Of a stretch of DNA of 64,000 bases, positions 1 through 12,264 are shown in pieces (the stretch's first letter is position 1; each line of letters begins with the position of its first letter). A program made the translations under genes and the position numbers. Source of the DNA: Symbiodinium natans (taxonomy: Eukaryota; Sar; Dinophyceae; Suessiales; Symbiodiniaceae). The notes under the pieces are model-generated. The model searched no databases. It worked only from the letters and a program-made list of their open reading frames with translations, and had not been told where the DNA came from. Location: NCBI GenBank assembly GCA_905221605.1, contig CAJNDS010002002.1:250001-314000 (forward strand), given 5' to 3'.

Positions 1-3000
1 ATTCAGCCGCTTTTGGTGCGGTCGCAGGAGGACAGGGAGAAAGACCTACGCCAACGGATGCTGAGTGCTGAGTTTATAGTCCCCTGAGCGATGTGGGCCT
101 CACCTGGCCCCAGTTGTGGTGGCCCTCCGAGGAAGTCAGGGGCGATCCGGTTGCCGTTGGAATCTCAAATCTTGCGCAGAGAGGAGACCGGGGATGTTTC
201 AGTGGGTGGGCTGTGGAAGTGAGCGGAGGTGAGAGGTGTGTCGATTGTTGCGCGGACACTTTGAGAGTTTGACTTCAGACATTGCTGCCAAGGCATCGCT
301 CCAAGCTGGCCTTGGAGAAAGCCGGCAGGCAAGATGCGACCGCGTGAGTTGCTCCAGCGAAGCACGTGTGTGCAGAGTAAAGAGCCTCAATGATTCGGAA
401 GCCGCTGACTGCCAGCTTAACTCATCTTTTTGTTTAGCTGCGGGGGTGCTGCAGTCTTCGGGAAGGCAATATCGAGAGCGGCTGAGGCCACTCTCTCAGC
501 CATGGCTTTGGTAAAAGCCCCATTCAATGTGAGAAGAGACATCGGGAAACCCCAGGAATGGTGCTGCCGGTGCTCATCGCATCGAGGACGGTCAAGCGTT
601 TGCTGCGATTTCTTTTGCTCTTCTGTTCGTTTTTTGTCTGTGTTCTGTGCGGTGAGAGGAGCATCCCAACGAGGATGACGAAAACGAAGCGGTTCTGGCA
701 CCAATCCTACCGAATTCTGCAGCTGTCTGGAAGAGCTTTGCATCCTGTGTTCAGTACTCTGGAGCACCCACTGCTCTTCCGTGCGACGCTTGCATATTGC
801 TATCCAACAGTCGAGTCAACATGCTCAGGTTCCTGAGACCAAAGAAGGCACGGAGCTTACCGGAGCTCGGTTCAATGAGCATCGCGAGCACACCGTTTCA
901 CGGCGACTCTCGCATGCTGCGACGTCATCGCCGACCTGAAGTCCTGTGTTGGGGCTCTCAAGTCTCTCAGCTGTCCACTTTCCGAACACTCAAGTCTCTC
1001 GGAGGCGACTTAAACAAAAGGCGTGCCCAAAGAGACCCAGAGCTTGGCCAGCCGAGCATGAGAAGGAGCTACAAGGAGTGTCGCCGTCAAGCATCCAACT
1101 GACAAATCCGCGAAGGCCCGAGGCCGACGATGCACAGCCCCGGAGAAACCGCTAGGAGTTTTTTTCTGAAACCTAGGAAGCGAAGGCTAGCAGGGGCAAG
1201 TTACTTGCATCATGGACGGACAACAGGCCAAGGCCATCCGAGAGAGAGAGAGAGAGAGCTGTGTGGCAATGAGGTCCGAGAAAGCGATTCCGTGTTTCAG
1301 CTGTTTTGTAACTCCCGGACTTTTGAGACTTCTGCCTGTCACTCCTTAAGCAATGCATTGGCGCCTGAGATCCTGAAGCCGATGATCCGCCGATTTCCAA
1401 GCCAGCAGCTTCCTGAGAATTGGGGGGGTTTTGCGTGTCTCAACAGCACGAAGAAGCGCTCTCAGAAACGGAGAGCTCCTCCCCCCCCCCCTTTTCTTCA
1501 AAGATCGGGGGCCATGTCAGGCCGTGCGCATCACCGCACCTCCAAAGATTTTGCAGCCGCTTGACCCGTTTGGCCTGAGCTGCTTTGTGTCTACCATTGA
1601 GGGAAGGCGAAACTTGCCAGGAGAGGGAACGCCGTGGTGCCGGCGGTGGACCCAGTGCAAGGCTCTGAGCCGCCGGTTGAAGCAATGTTGCGGCATGTTG
1701 AAGATATGTGTGGAGATTGATTTTTACTTTTCGTGTTACAGAGTGGACTCGTGAGAGTTTTTTGGCAGGCAGGGCCCCGAATCATGAAGTCAGCAAAACC
1801 GCTGTTGGAAGCTCAGCGTGTCGAATACCTCTGAGGATTTTGCAGGGTTGCCGCCGTTTCCCATCAGATGATGCATTCAGGAGGGCTGACCTGGGGCCAG
1901 AGATCTTCCTTCGGATCCTTCAAAACGCACAGCGGAGGCTCTCTGCAGCCTCAAGCAGCCGCTGCGCTGGGATCTGCAGCACGCGCGTCAATGGTGTTTC
2001 GTGAATGTAGAATTCCTGGTTGCGAACGCGTGGGTCGCAAACGAGGCCGTTTTCCGGAAGGGAAGTTCGCTTGAGTCTTTTGCAGGACCTCACACTGACA
2101 AGATGCCTCAACGTTGCCACGTTTGTTCCTTTCCCCCTCCGGTCCCCTTGCCTTCTTTAGGGTTGTACGTGCCGACACAAAGCTTTGGGCCTCGCTTCAT
2201 GCTGCATCCTTGCAATCTTCGAAGACGTGCCGCTGACTCATTACACCCTAAATTCATCCTCATCAGCCTCAAGCAAATCGCGTGCGGCTTCGCGTCTTCT
2301 GATCACTGGGTTGTGCGCTGCTGGCCCAGACGAACTCATTCACCGAGAGTCACGCTGCTTGGACGAGGCAAGAAAGTACAGAGACCGCGTGCCTGCGTGC
2401 GTGAAGCCCGGGCGTACAGGGAAGCCATGCGGTCGAACTCACGGGATTTGAAGTTTTTCGGGCTTTGTTTCAGGCCGCGACGAAGACGAGCCGAAGAGCC
2501 ACAAAGTTGCTGTCTTAGTATAATGGGGTATATGCCTGCTGTGCGGCTGAATTTTCAGCTTTAACGTTAGGCTTATTGACTTCACGACCCTTACATGTGA
2601 ATCCGAGCTCTGTGCCAGATGTACAGTAGTCGTTTCCGCCAGCGACAACTTCGAACAAACGTTTGCTGCGGCGTGCGAGATGGAAATGTCTAAATGACTA
2701 GGCGATGAATTTCATTTCTTGAAGCGAATGCACGCCCATCTATGTTCTGCCGGCACAAATCCACTTCCAACATCATGTCCTGCTGAACCAATCGTGATAC
2801 TCAAGAAACGAATGCCTGCATGCGAAGACGATTTGAGCTTTTCAATGGTGTATCGGTTCAGTTCGTTCAAGCTGCCATTGGGCCCCCTCTCGAAATAGCG
2901 TCCGCACTCATAGGACGGATTCGTCTGAGTTACCGTGTGATGTGCTGTGGTTGACCTTATTTCAGCGTGATTCGGGGTCTTGCCATGGGAGTCTGCACTC

Positions 3001-5423
3001 TGAAGAGGCTCCGCCTCCATGACTGCAAAAACGTCGCAAAGTGAGCCTCAGTGCAAGGCACAATGTGGGTTTAAGAGAGCGCTCCGATGACCGCAGCCGG
3101 ACGAAACTTGAAGAGGTGAGGTACTTGTGCACTCCTGTGCACAATAGCCGCAAGATGGTTTTGCGTGTACTGTGTTGTCTGAAGCTCTTCAAGTTTTGAG
3201 TCTTCCGTTATGTGCTATGCATGACTTGGTCATGTGAGGTTTTCGCGTAGTTGCTCCTGCAAAGAAAGCTCCAATTAGGTACTGCTGACCCTTCGGTCCG
3301 TTCGGCAGACAGGCTCAGCATCAGCTGAGACCTGAGCCTCCGACGGTGCCTTCTCATTGACTCGGTGCAGGTTTCGCTATCTCGGAGAAAAAAAGGGTGC
3401 GTGAACAGAATCAGAAGCAGTGAAGTAGCATCTCGAGGCCCAGAAGACAGCTGCAACACATCGGGCGGCTCAAGAAACGGCGGGGAGTCTGGGAAGGGGC
3501 AGGTGCGGGAGCTGGCAGCGGCGGTGTCTGAAAGTATTTCTGCGCAGCTCCTTAGGCTCAATGTGTTGCACACGCATGCGGTTTTGCTGTTCAAGATTCT
3601 GCTTGATGAGCTAACTGAGATAACAGAGAACGCCGAGCTTCCCAGCGGTCGTAAACACCTCGCATTTGCCTTAACTGAATTCCCCATGGTTAATCTTGAG
3701 CGATGGACGGTAGCTTCAGGCAGCTGGTTGCCAGAGCTGTTGCTGTTGCAATGTGCAGGTGCAGGTGCAGTTGCCAGTGGGTTGGGTGTTTGCAGAGGTC
3801 GATGAATCCAGCCGCTTTCTCGTCGACGTGCCTCAGGCCCTTCCTAGCACAGGCGCGCGCTGGCTCGTTCGGTCCATCTCGTTCCTCGTGTAGCAGCTTT
3901 GAGTCAAGTTGCAATCAACACTCCAAACGTTGCGTCTGCGGAAAGGTGGCACATGTGGTGGAGGAGCACGAGAGGCTTATCGCCGTCTCCTCAGTGTCAC
4001 TTTTCTCAGCATGTTTAGGGTTCAGCACACATGCAGCGCTTCGTCAGATTCCTCAACAGGCCTGCTGACAAGTCATGTGAAGACAGGCCGAGAATCTTCG
4101 CCTCAAAGCGGACCACAGTGCCAACAAGGCTTGTGGTTATGTTCACAGCAGGGTCGGGAGTGGCTCGAGGGGCCTGGTTGGGGCTGGACACAGCAGGAAG
4201 CAGACTTCAAGAAGACAAAAAATATGAGCGCACACGGAGAGATTGGGGCTGCCTTGCGCTGTGAGGTGCAGGTGCCGAGCTCGCCGAGCTTTCTTGTGGA
4301 CGCGCAGGATGAGGTTTTCCAGGACGGTTTTTGCAGATGGACTCCACAATTCTACACCAGAAATCAGCAAAAGCCTTCTGCTTTGGGCTGCTTGGGCCAG
4401 GAAAGGCTGCCGATACAGAAGGACCTCTGATGAGTCTGATGACTTCCGCCACTCACTTAACGCATCATGCAAGCGACCAGCTGCGGGCATTAATCTTGGA
4501 AGGCCCCTGCCATGACAGGGTCTTGATGGGCCCGTCAACATAACGCATGCTCCTCCCATCAACTGGAGCGCTTTGGTTGTCAGGAGCCACAGAAAGTTCG
4601 AAGCAAGTCCAAGGCCGTGGACTTCTCGGGGCTTCTCAGGGCTTCTCCGATGAGCGATGAGCATAGCGCGAGCAGGATCCACCAAAGTTCGAGGAAGGAC
4701 TATGTCACTCAGTGGTGCCAGAGCTTTCAGGAGACTCTGCAAGTGGATGCGCGTGCAAAAGAAGGCCAGCATTTGGCCATTGCTGAGGAATTCTGGAGGT
4801 TTCCATTGAGGAGACGCAAACGCACCAGACGGAGGTCCGCTGGGGGGTGACACGATCCGGGCCACAGAACTAGAACTGGCACTGCAGGCGGATGGTGGCA
4901 AGAAGGGCATGGCACAGGCCGCTGAGCGGAGTGAGTATCTTGTGAGCAGTGTCGATGTCCAGCTCAGGCCGTCTTTCAGAACTCGGCTGACATGAAGCAT
5001 GCCGAAAAGAACACAAACCAGGAATGCTAAATAATGCTAAATACATTCGTGGGGCAATGGAGCCATGGAGCCATCTCACAGGCGGTTCGCGAGCAGCTCA
5101 TGAAGGACGGCCGAGGTTCCTGGCTCAGTCAGCACAACGGAAGGGTGAACCAGTGCCAAGGCACCAACCCCTCGACCCCTCAAACAACAAGAAGAAACCC
5201 AACCCCCCCAATTCCGAAGCAACCGGAGTGAAGGGAGCTTCACGGTACTCAAAATAAAAATGTCGGAGAGGAAGGCCGCCGCGTCATGCCAGTACCAGTC
5301 TACGAAACGTACAGCACATCTCGCGGCCGAAAAAGAATCGTATTCCTGGACCTTTGTTGGGGATCCTTCTACTTGAGAGGGACATGATATGAGTTGATGC
5401 GGCATGATGTGGCACGTGCCCAG
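1..5423. other. No provable gene; exon-like fragments
   Basis: I see no protein family here. The sequence is mixed-composition non-coding DNA with short open stretches. Two plus-strand pieces look more coding than their surroundings: about 3525-3650 (leucine-rich, helical, with VSESISAQLLRLN) and about 3947-3990 (VAHVVEEHERLIA after a CGGAAAG acceptor). A third, about 5090-5150 (REQLMKDGRGSWLSQHNGR), could be an upstream exon of the channel that starts to be readable at 5424. Small repeats are a GA run near 1240-1257 and a GCAGGT run near 3754-3770. The 5' part of the channel gene probably lies here, because its first recognised exon begins in mid-codon. Confidence 0.4.
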
Positions 5424-8400
5424 GCTACGACGTGAAGAACTTGTACAAGCAGACGGGGCTTGCTCAGCGCATTGCCCGGAGCCAATGGCATCTCGGGATC
5501 AAAGAGGGCAAACAGGGGAGCCAGGGGTATCATGCGACAGGACCTTGGCCGTAGCTTGCTAAACTTACGTTGCACCTTTCTACAAGTGAAACTCAAGCTT
5601 CCTTCAGGTTTGAGAACATTACTATGGTTATCATTGGCATATACGCGATTTGGATGGCCATCGACACCGACCTGAACAACGCAGAGCCTTAGAAGAGCAA
5701 AAGCCCCCCACTTTTTCCCTCAATGTTTGTGTCAACGCTGCTCAGCTCGCTGCTCGCCGCTTCGGCCGTCAGTCCCAGGGGCGGAGCATGTACCTATATG
5801 TACCTGTATAGTTCCCGAAAGCATATGGCGGAGGGTTTTTCAGCGGAGGTGGTTTTCCATGAAATGATTTTATGTCGTCGTTCTATTCGGATGGCGCGAT
5901 GGATGGCGTGATGGATGATGCCTGGATGGATTGCGTGATGGATTTCGTGGGTTTTCCTCTTAACATTAAGTGTTAAAGCACGGGGGAGGGTTGGCGGGAG
6001 CCGCCGCACCTGGTTAGAAATGGTGCGTGAACGCCAACCCTCTGCGTTTTTTGCGTTGTTGAGACGCAAAAACGACGACCCTCTGCGCGGTCCCGGCGTG
6101 TCGTGATGGCGTGAACGCTAACCCTCTGCGTGTTTTTGCGTTGTCCAGACGCAAAACGACGACCCTCTGCGTGTGCGCGGGGTGTCGCGATCGCGTGAAC
6201 GCCAACCCTCTGTGTCGACGCAGAGGGAGTCTGACTTCAGCTCTATCTATTGGAAGGTGAAGGCTGGCTGAATTTCGCTCAGGCTTGCGCACCAGACGAA
6301 GACGACGACCGAAGGCCCCATGACCCCCCATAGCCCCATGATACAAAGCGGTAGCGTGTCTGCTGGGAGGCTGACGCACGTGTGATCAATTGTGATCATG
6401 AAAGGGAGGCCTCGCACATTGGCTTGCTGCTCATCGTTTCATGTGGCCTTGCTCTGTGGCAATAAAGCCCATGTACCTCAGGGTGTATAGGGCTTAGGGT
6501 TTTAGGTTCAGGGCACTCAAACCAACAGGTCATCCCCGCTATTCAACACGCTTGTCCTTGGGGTCCGAGCTTGTTTGTTTTGTTTTCCGCGAAACCTTTT
6601 CTCCGCGGATTCTCAGCGAAGTTTTTTCAACGAAGACGTGGCGAGGAGTTTTCAACGGAGGTGGTCTTCGACAAGACTCTCTTCGTTGTCGTTGCTGCGT
6701 GAATGGATGTTGTGATGGATGATGCATGAATGGATGATGTGATGAATTTTGCATATATTGCGTGATTATCAGTTCATAAATTAGTGAGGGTTTCATCGTG
6801 GCTCCATAATGCTTTCGGGACAACCGTTCTTTAGTTTTTTCTGTACATCTGAAGGCGTTGATGCGCAGACATGGAAAAAACACGTTTTCCTAAGCAGCCA
6901 ACCAGTTCTGGCGAATATGTATGCTGGTTTCGACATCCTTGTCGGCGTTGGTGTTCTCATCGCACACGGACCCATAAAGGTATTGCTTCATTCTCATCGG
7001 CGTTCACTTGCCATCATCTGCTGTAAGCTGCCTTTGAGTTGCTTTCACGTGGCAGATGCGCTTCGCCGCTTCGCGTTGGCGCCAAGGATGTCATCACCGA
7101 AGCCCCGCCCGTCTTCTTCGCCGTCGAACAGGTTTTCTGCACGTACTTCCTTGGAGAGCTGGCGCCTCCCTCGGGCAAAGCAAAAAGATGAAGAAAAGTC
7201 TGCAATTTGTGAGGGGCTTTTGTACATGCTTTGCCGGGGGCTTGGCCGCCTCTGAGTCATAGGTAATTCGGTTCCTGGCCTTCGAAGAGAAGCGGAACTG
7301 CTTGAGAGATGCCTGGTTCATGTTCGACTTCACCTTGGTGCTAATGATGGTCCTGGCCAGGTCCTCAGACATCCTCTCGGTTTCAGAGAGTCGCTGTCGT
7401 AGTTACAGAGCATATGACTTTCTAAAGAGCGAGATGACTTAAAAGCGTCATCGGCGCAGGGAAGGGGGAGCCAAACATTGGCAGGGAAGGGGGAGCGTTC
7501 GAGCGAGTTCGGGAGTTCGTGGGTCGTTGGATGTTGTTGGTGTTTGTGTCCGAACACATGCAAGGGCTGCTGGAGGTGCAGTACAGCCGGGCTGTAAGAT
7601 GGTAGCGAGATATCGATGGCCATGAGTGGGCGGGTGGTGCGCTTCACTGCGCTTCTGTTTCGGCAGCGGAAGGCTTTCGGGGCTTTGGGACTGCCTTCGC
7701 TGTTTTGCAGGAGAATTGGGTGATGACTGTGGTTCTGCTGGCCACGGGAACGGGTGGAGGGGACACCGACGGCATCTTGGCTAACGCAACAGTGACATGC
7801 GGAGCTGAGAAGCTGAGCACTAGGTATCCTGGCCAATGCAAACGTCCTGCGGCTCGCCAGGTGCGTAGATTCGAAGTTGCATAGCAGCTCAGAGTGAGGG
7901 TCGACTTGGGAAGAAGCCTCCGAGTCAGAAAGCTATGTCAGACAACCGGCGAAACATGGCGAAACCAAAGTCAGAGATGCAGAAGCCGGAATCAAAAGCT
8001 CGCCTGCCAAAACAGACCCCAGACTCAACCTTCCTCATCTCTGCATTGTGGTGTCTGGGTTTCGGGGGGTTTAGTGTTTTAGGGTCTTTCGGGTTCAGGA
8101 GTTTTCGGGTTAGGGGATGTTTAGATCCGTGGCTCGCACCCCGACCCCTTCCCTCCCCGCCTTTCCCCCTTGACCCTTTTTCAAAGAAGAGCAGACGAAG
8201 CAAGGCTGTTTACGAGTTTGTGTTCTTTCCGCATGTCGCTGAGCGTTTTTCGCCAGTTTTTCTGACTCAGCCCAATGCTTGATTCTGACTGGGGGAGGCT
8301 GATGCGGCTGACGCGACTCCTCCGCATGGCCCGCTTGCTGTGCCTGGCCTCGGTTCTCATTTCGTAAAGACGCCTGTGAAAGAGCTCGGTTCTGCGCATA

Positions 8401-11400
8401 TCGGTGTTGGGGGCTCAGGAGAATGGTGCCTGAGCTGTTGATCTTGGTGAAGGCGCAGCGGCGCACCCCTTCACCTTCTCCGCTAGTTCTCCGCAAAATA
8501 TCAAAAAACATGATCCAATCCAGAGGCCATCGCCGCTGCGATGCGCTCCGTCGGCTTCACGTTGATTCTGCTGGTCATCGTGCTCTATGTGTTCGGAATT
8601 GGATTCACCCAGCTGCTCAAAGGCACTCGACTTAGAAGTCTCCCGTGTAGGCTCTGTGAGAGCTCGGTCTGAGGGCGCGCGCTCTGCCAGTCTCAAAAAT
8701 AGTCTCACACTTCTCTGTAGGCAGCGACCTTGGAGCCGACAACTTCTCAGGCGCCCCCCCCCCCCCGCGAGAGTGTTGTTTGATGTTGCATGCGTTGCCT
8801 TGTCTCTCACACTGCACACGGCGGGGAATTCCATAGGTTTCCGAATTCCACGCTGCCCCTTGGCATCTTGGCCTCTTGTGAGGAGTGCTCCTGTCGATGC
8901 AGATGCTCTTCTTGCACTGCACGCTCCTGGACTCCATCTCCGAGCTGTTGCGCGCCCGCAGAAGGACAACAAAAAAGGGTGGAAGGGTGGAGCCGGTGGA
9001 GCAGTCGCAGAGTGTCCTTCCATGCTCTTCCTTTTTCCCCACCCTCGGTGTGGGGTTGTTAGATTTTAGACTCAACTCTTCTCCTCGCCCGGAACTCTTC
9101 TCCTCGCCCGGTCTACTCCTCGCTCATCCCTGGAGTGCCCAACCCCACATGTCCCTGGAGTGCCCAACTCTAGAGTGTCCCTGTTGCCACGGAGTGCCCA
9201 ACCCCAGAGTCTCCCTGGAGCCCAACCGCAGAGTGTCCGTCTCCCTGGAGTTATTTCTCGTGCCCAACCCCAGAGCGTCCCAGAGTGCCCAGCCCCAGAG
9301 TGTCCCTGGAGCCAACCCTAGAGTATCTCTAACAAGAGAGGCTAAGAGAGGGTGGGGAGATTCGAAGCAAAATGATTCTTTCGGGTGGGGGGGGGTTCTT
9401 CCTTGCAGCCTTGGAGAAGTTTTCAGCCTTTGCCCTGTGTTCAGCGTTTGTCCCTTTTCGTGTTGAGAGAGGCCCTCCCCCACTAGGCAGAGCCAGAGCC
9501 AGTTTAAGCTTGTGTCAAGGGGCCCCCCTGTGAAGCCCCTGTGAAGCTGAGGGTCCAACTCTTCATGTTGGAACGCCAGTGGGTGGCTCTGGCCCTCCTC
9601 TATTCCTTTCTGGAGCCTCAGCCAGCACATGCCATCCAAAGCCACCCCCAAGAGTCTTGCATAGGGAGCCCATGGGAGCCCCTCCCCCCAGCTTGTTAGA
9701 ATGACCTTTCTGAGGGGGCAGCGATGGTTTCAGGTTTTGCCGGAAGAATCTGATAAACGGACCAATGAGTGCAAGAGAACTGGAGTAACACTTTGTGCGA
9801 TCAAGTTTACATTTCCTAGCCCCCTGCCAAGATCTTGTCAGCGATTACCATCGCCAACATGCTCATCGGGGTGATCTGCGAAGCTGCTCGGAGCAAGATG
9901 GCTCCGTTAAGGTTAGAGATGTCCACCAAATCGACAGCGATTTCAAACAGGGAGTTTTACAAAGAAAGGACAGACAAAAAGGGGAGATGGGTGATTTGGA
10001 AGGTCATCACGGCCGTGGCAGCTGCCGAAAAGGAGGCCATCCAGATTACTTTTGTCAAAGACACCCTGCTGCGCGTCATGGGACGCGGCTCGCCGGCACA
10101 AAGCCCTGGCTCTTTGCTGTGGCGCTCCCCCCAGCAGCGTTCCCGCTGTGCTGCTGAGGCTCGGATGCCAATACGGATGGGAGGCTCCAGAAGAGCGAGT
10201 TCTTCAAGATCGCTCGCGACAAGCAGGCCGTCAAAGCCCTCAAGGCGGGACACAGCTCGGCCGAAAGGGGCAGAAAGGGGGCAGAAAGGGGACAGAAAGG
10301 GGACAGAAAGGGGGCAGAAAGGGGCCACTGCAGGGCGTTTGGCTCTTTTGTGAAGAGCAGCACACAGTTGCAATGGAGCCGATGTTCAACATGATTTTTG
10401 CACGTATACGAGCGCAATTATAGATGAGTGTGGCAGGTCAAAATTCCTCCTATGAGTTGCACTGCTTTGCAAGTGCAAAGAATTGGCGCAGGAACTTCGT
10501 CGTTTTTGCTTGCTTTCCTTTCTTGATCTGAGGAGCTGGGCGTTGACATGCTGACCTTGCGGCTCGGAAGTAAAGAGTACAACATTATCGTGAAGCTTTG
10601 CATCTGAGGTGAGAGAGAGGGGACACTGGGACACTCCCAAGGGCGAGAGAGGGAGAGGGAGGGAGAGAGAGAGAGAGGCAGAGAGCCCAAACCCGGCTTG
10701 AGTCACGCACCGGTCCTGCTCGAGAGCCGTGTCTGCCCTGTCCGGTTGCGCATCTTGGTATTGGGGCTTTGAGTACATTCTGTAGCACCCTAAGCAGCAG
10801 GGCGACAATGAGGGAGAGCTCGCAGAAATTCGACAAGCCGGCAGATACATGGATACTACAGCATGGTCGTTCCCAGGACCTTCACGTGGCTCACATTGGC
10901 ACGTAACCAAAACCACTAGGGAGAACTGCCATGGTACTACAAAGACTTGTTCCGGTGCCAACAGCCCCCAAAATGACAGGAGCAGCGGGAATCTAGCATG
11001 GCTACGAAAACGGTGGTGACACCAACCTGTAAGTCCATGCACACAATCAAACAAACCAAACTATCCCACCTATCCACAGGCAGAAGAGACGGAGAGAGCG
11101 AGAGGAAACGCTGCAGACGTGGTGCTAGGCAGCCAGTTAGGGTTGTGTGACTTCTGGGAGTGGGGTCTTCAATAGTGTTCTGATGCAGCCCGAATGCCGG
11201 CGGGCGCGAACGCCCGCGGATCTGCCCACGCCCCAGGGAAGAGAGACAGAGAGACAGGAGCAAAGAAAGAATGAACTGAAGAAAGAAAGAAAAGAAAGAA
11301 CGAACGAACGAAAGAAACACAGAAAGAAAGAAAGACAGAAAGAAAGAAATACAGACAGAAATAAAGGAATAAAGAAATACAGAAATAAAGGAATAAAGAA

Positions 11401-11915
11401 ATAAAGAAAGAAAGAAAGAAACACAGAAACAAAGAAATGCAGAAGTAAAGAATTAACGAAATGCAGAAATACAGAAATGTAGAAATACAACAATAAAGGA
11501 ATGTGGAGAGAGTCAGAACGAGCAGAACAAGAAGAATAAGCATAATATTAAGAAGAAGAACAACACAAGAAGAAGACGAGGAAGAAATGGAGAGAAAGAC
11601 TGACTCGGTGACGGCACGCCCACTGGGCGGCCTCCTCTTCGGAGGGGGTTAAGAGGGAGGAGCGGAGGAGCGGAGGCTCACAAAGAACGAGGAACAAGGA
11701 TTCCGTGTCAGACTGCTCTGCTCGAGGATCGACTTTGCCGACATCATCTTTCAGGAGGCTTCCGGCGACACCGAGGCCGTCTGCCGGGGCGGCCGGGGGG
11801 GAAGAAGAAGCCGCCCAGTTAACATGAGCTTCACTTGAAACTCCCACTGTGCGAACAGGACGAAGTTGAGGAGCTCTCATTTTCAGAGTTCATGGAGGTG
11901 CGCACGCGGCAGACG

Positions 11916-11948
<33 letters not shown>

Positions 11949-12264
11949 AGATCTCTCTCTCTCTCTCTCTCTCTTTCTCGGAAAGAGAGAGAGAAAGAGC
12001 AAAAACACAAAACATGGCGCTTGCGGAGCCATTCATTCGAACCTCTTTTTTGAGAGCCTCCCTGTTCTGTCGAAGGTAATTTTGCAATTCCGCGGCTCGA
12101 ACACTGCCACTGTCAAAGACATGGTAGACTTCAGGAAGTGGTTCACTGTTCAGCGCCTTCGCTGCGTTCTTGGCGTTGCTTACGCGCTTTGCTGTTCAGC
12201 GGAAGTTGTGTCAAGGTATCGCCAGATGATAAGGGACGACATGGAAGAGATCTTTGCTGGCAAG
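5424..12264 (+). CDS. Voltage-gated cation channel, one 6-TM domain plus EF-hands (partial, 18 exons)
   Basis: This encodes a membrane channel that opens on depolarisation and is probably tuned by Ca2+ through EF-hands. Exons are 5424-5487, 5608-5683, 7087-7161, 7263-7355, 7711-7779, about 8296-8339, 8419-8452, 8526-8622, 8883-8949, 9552-9612, 9832-9882, 10003-10081, 10159-10244, 10533-10561, 11727-11754, 11859-11897, 12076-12140 and 12216-12264. In order they give S1 (MVIIGIYAIWMAIDTDLNNA), S2 (VFFAVEQVFCTYFLGEL), S3 (CLRDAWFMFDFTLVLMMVL), S4 (RLMRLTRLLRMARLL), the S4-S5 linker (MVPELLILVK), S5 (GFTLILLVIVLYVFGIGF), the pore loop (SMQMLFLHCTLLD), S6 (ILSAITIANMLIGVICE), a canonical EF-hand loop (DANTDGRLQKSE, about 10164-10199), a weaker second EF-hand (IDFADIIFQDEVEELSFSEF) and a tail (LRGSNTATVKD-like). 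Donors are 10 GC, 4 GA and 3 GT. All junctions keep phase except exon 5 to the S4 exon. The N-terminus and C-terminal end were not found. Confidence 0.9.
5829..6760. repeat. Duplicated element flanking an 84-85 bp tandem repeat, in a channel intron
   Basis: The large GA-AG intron 5684-7086 of the channel gene carries two related copies of a roughly 115-bp element, at about 5829-5945 and about 6640-6760. They share TTTTCARCGGAGGTGGT, then CGTCGTT/TGTCGTT, then a GATGGATGATG-rich tail. Between them lies a tandem repeat of 84-85 bp whose units start with GCGTGAACGC at 6025, 6109 and 6193 (about 2.4 copies). Each unit contains ACCCTCTGCGTG and GACGCAAAAACGACGACCCT. The paired copies could be ends of a degraded non-autonomous element; no ORF links them. 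Just downstream (6488-6510) is a TTTAGG-like stretch. Confidence 0.6.
9130..9330. repeat. Minisatellite with GGAGTGCCCAACCCC / AGAGTGTCCCT units
   Basis: A degenerate tandem repeat of about 23-30 bp built from GTGCCCAACCCCAGAGT and GTCCCTGGAG blocks, about eight copies. It lies in the channel intron between the pore exon (ending 8949) and the S6 exon (from 9552). It is open in several frames by composition only, so I do not call it coding. Confidence 0.75.
10255..10325. repeat. Short tandem repeat AAAGGGGACAG
   Basis: About six copies of a 10-11 bp unit (AAAGGGGACAG / AAAGGGGGCAG) just inside the GC-AG intron that starts at 10245 in the channel gene. No coding role is seen. Confidence 0.8.
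11245..11480. repeat. AAAG / AAATACAG microsatellite
   Basis: A purine-rich run of GAAAGAAAGA and AAATACAGAAATAAAGG units inside the 1.16 kb channel intron 10562-11726. It produces long spurious Lys/Glu or Phe/Leu reading frames on the two strands, none with a family signature. Confidence 0.85.

Noticed and set aside
6898-6978. Possible S1 exon of the channel (MYAGFDILVGVGVLI)
   Set aside because: The S1 at 5608-5683 fits the family much better and joins in phase directly to the S2 exon at 7087.
6484-8120. Interstitial telomere-like TTTAGGG stretches (about 6488-6510 and 8055-8115)
   Set aside because: Too degenerate and short to call telomeric repeats.
9124-9651. Minus-strand open frame of about 175 codons
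   Set aside because: It overlaps a minisatellite and the plus-strand S6 exon of the channel; no protein features.
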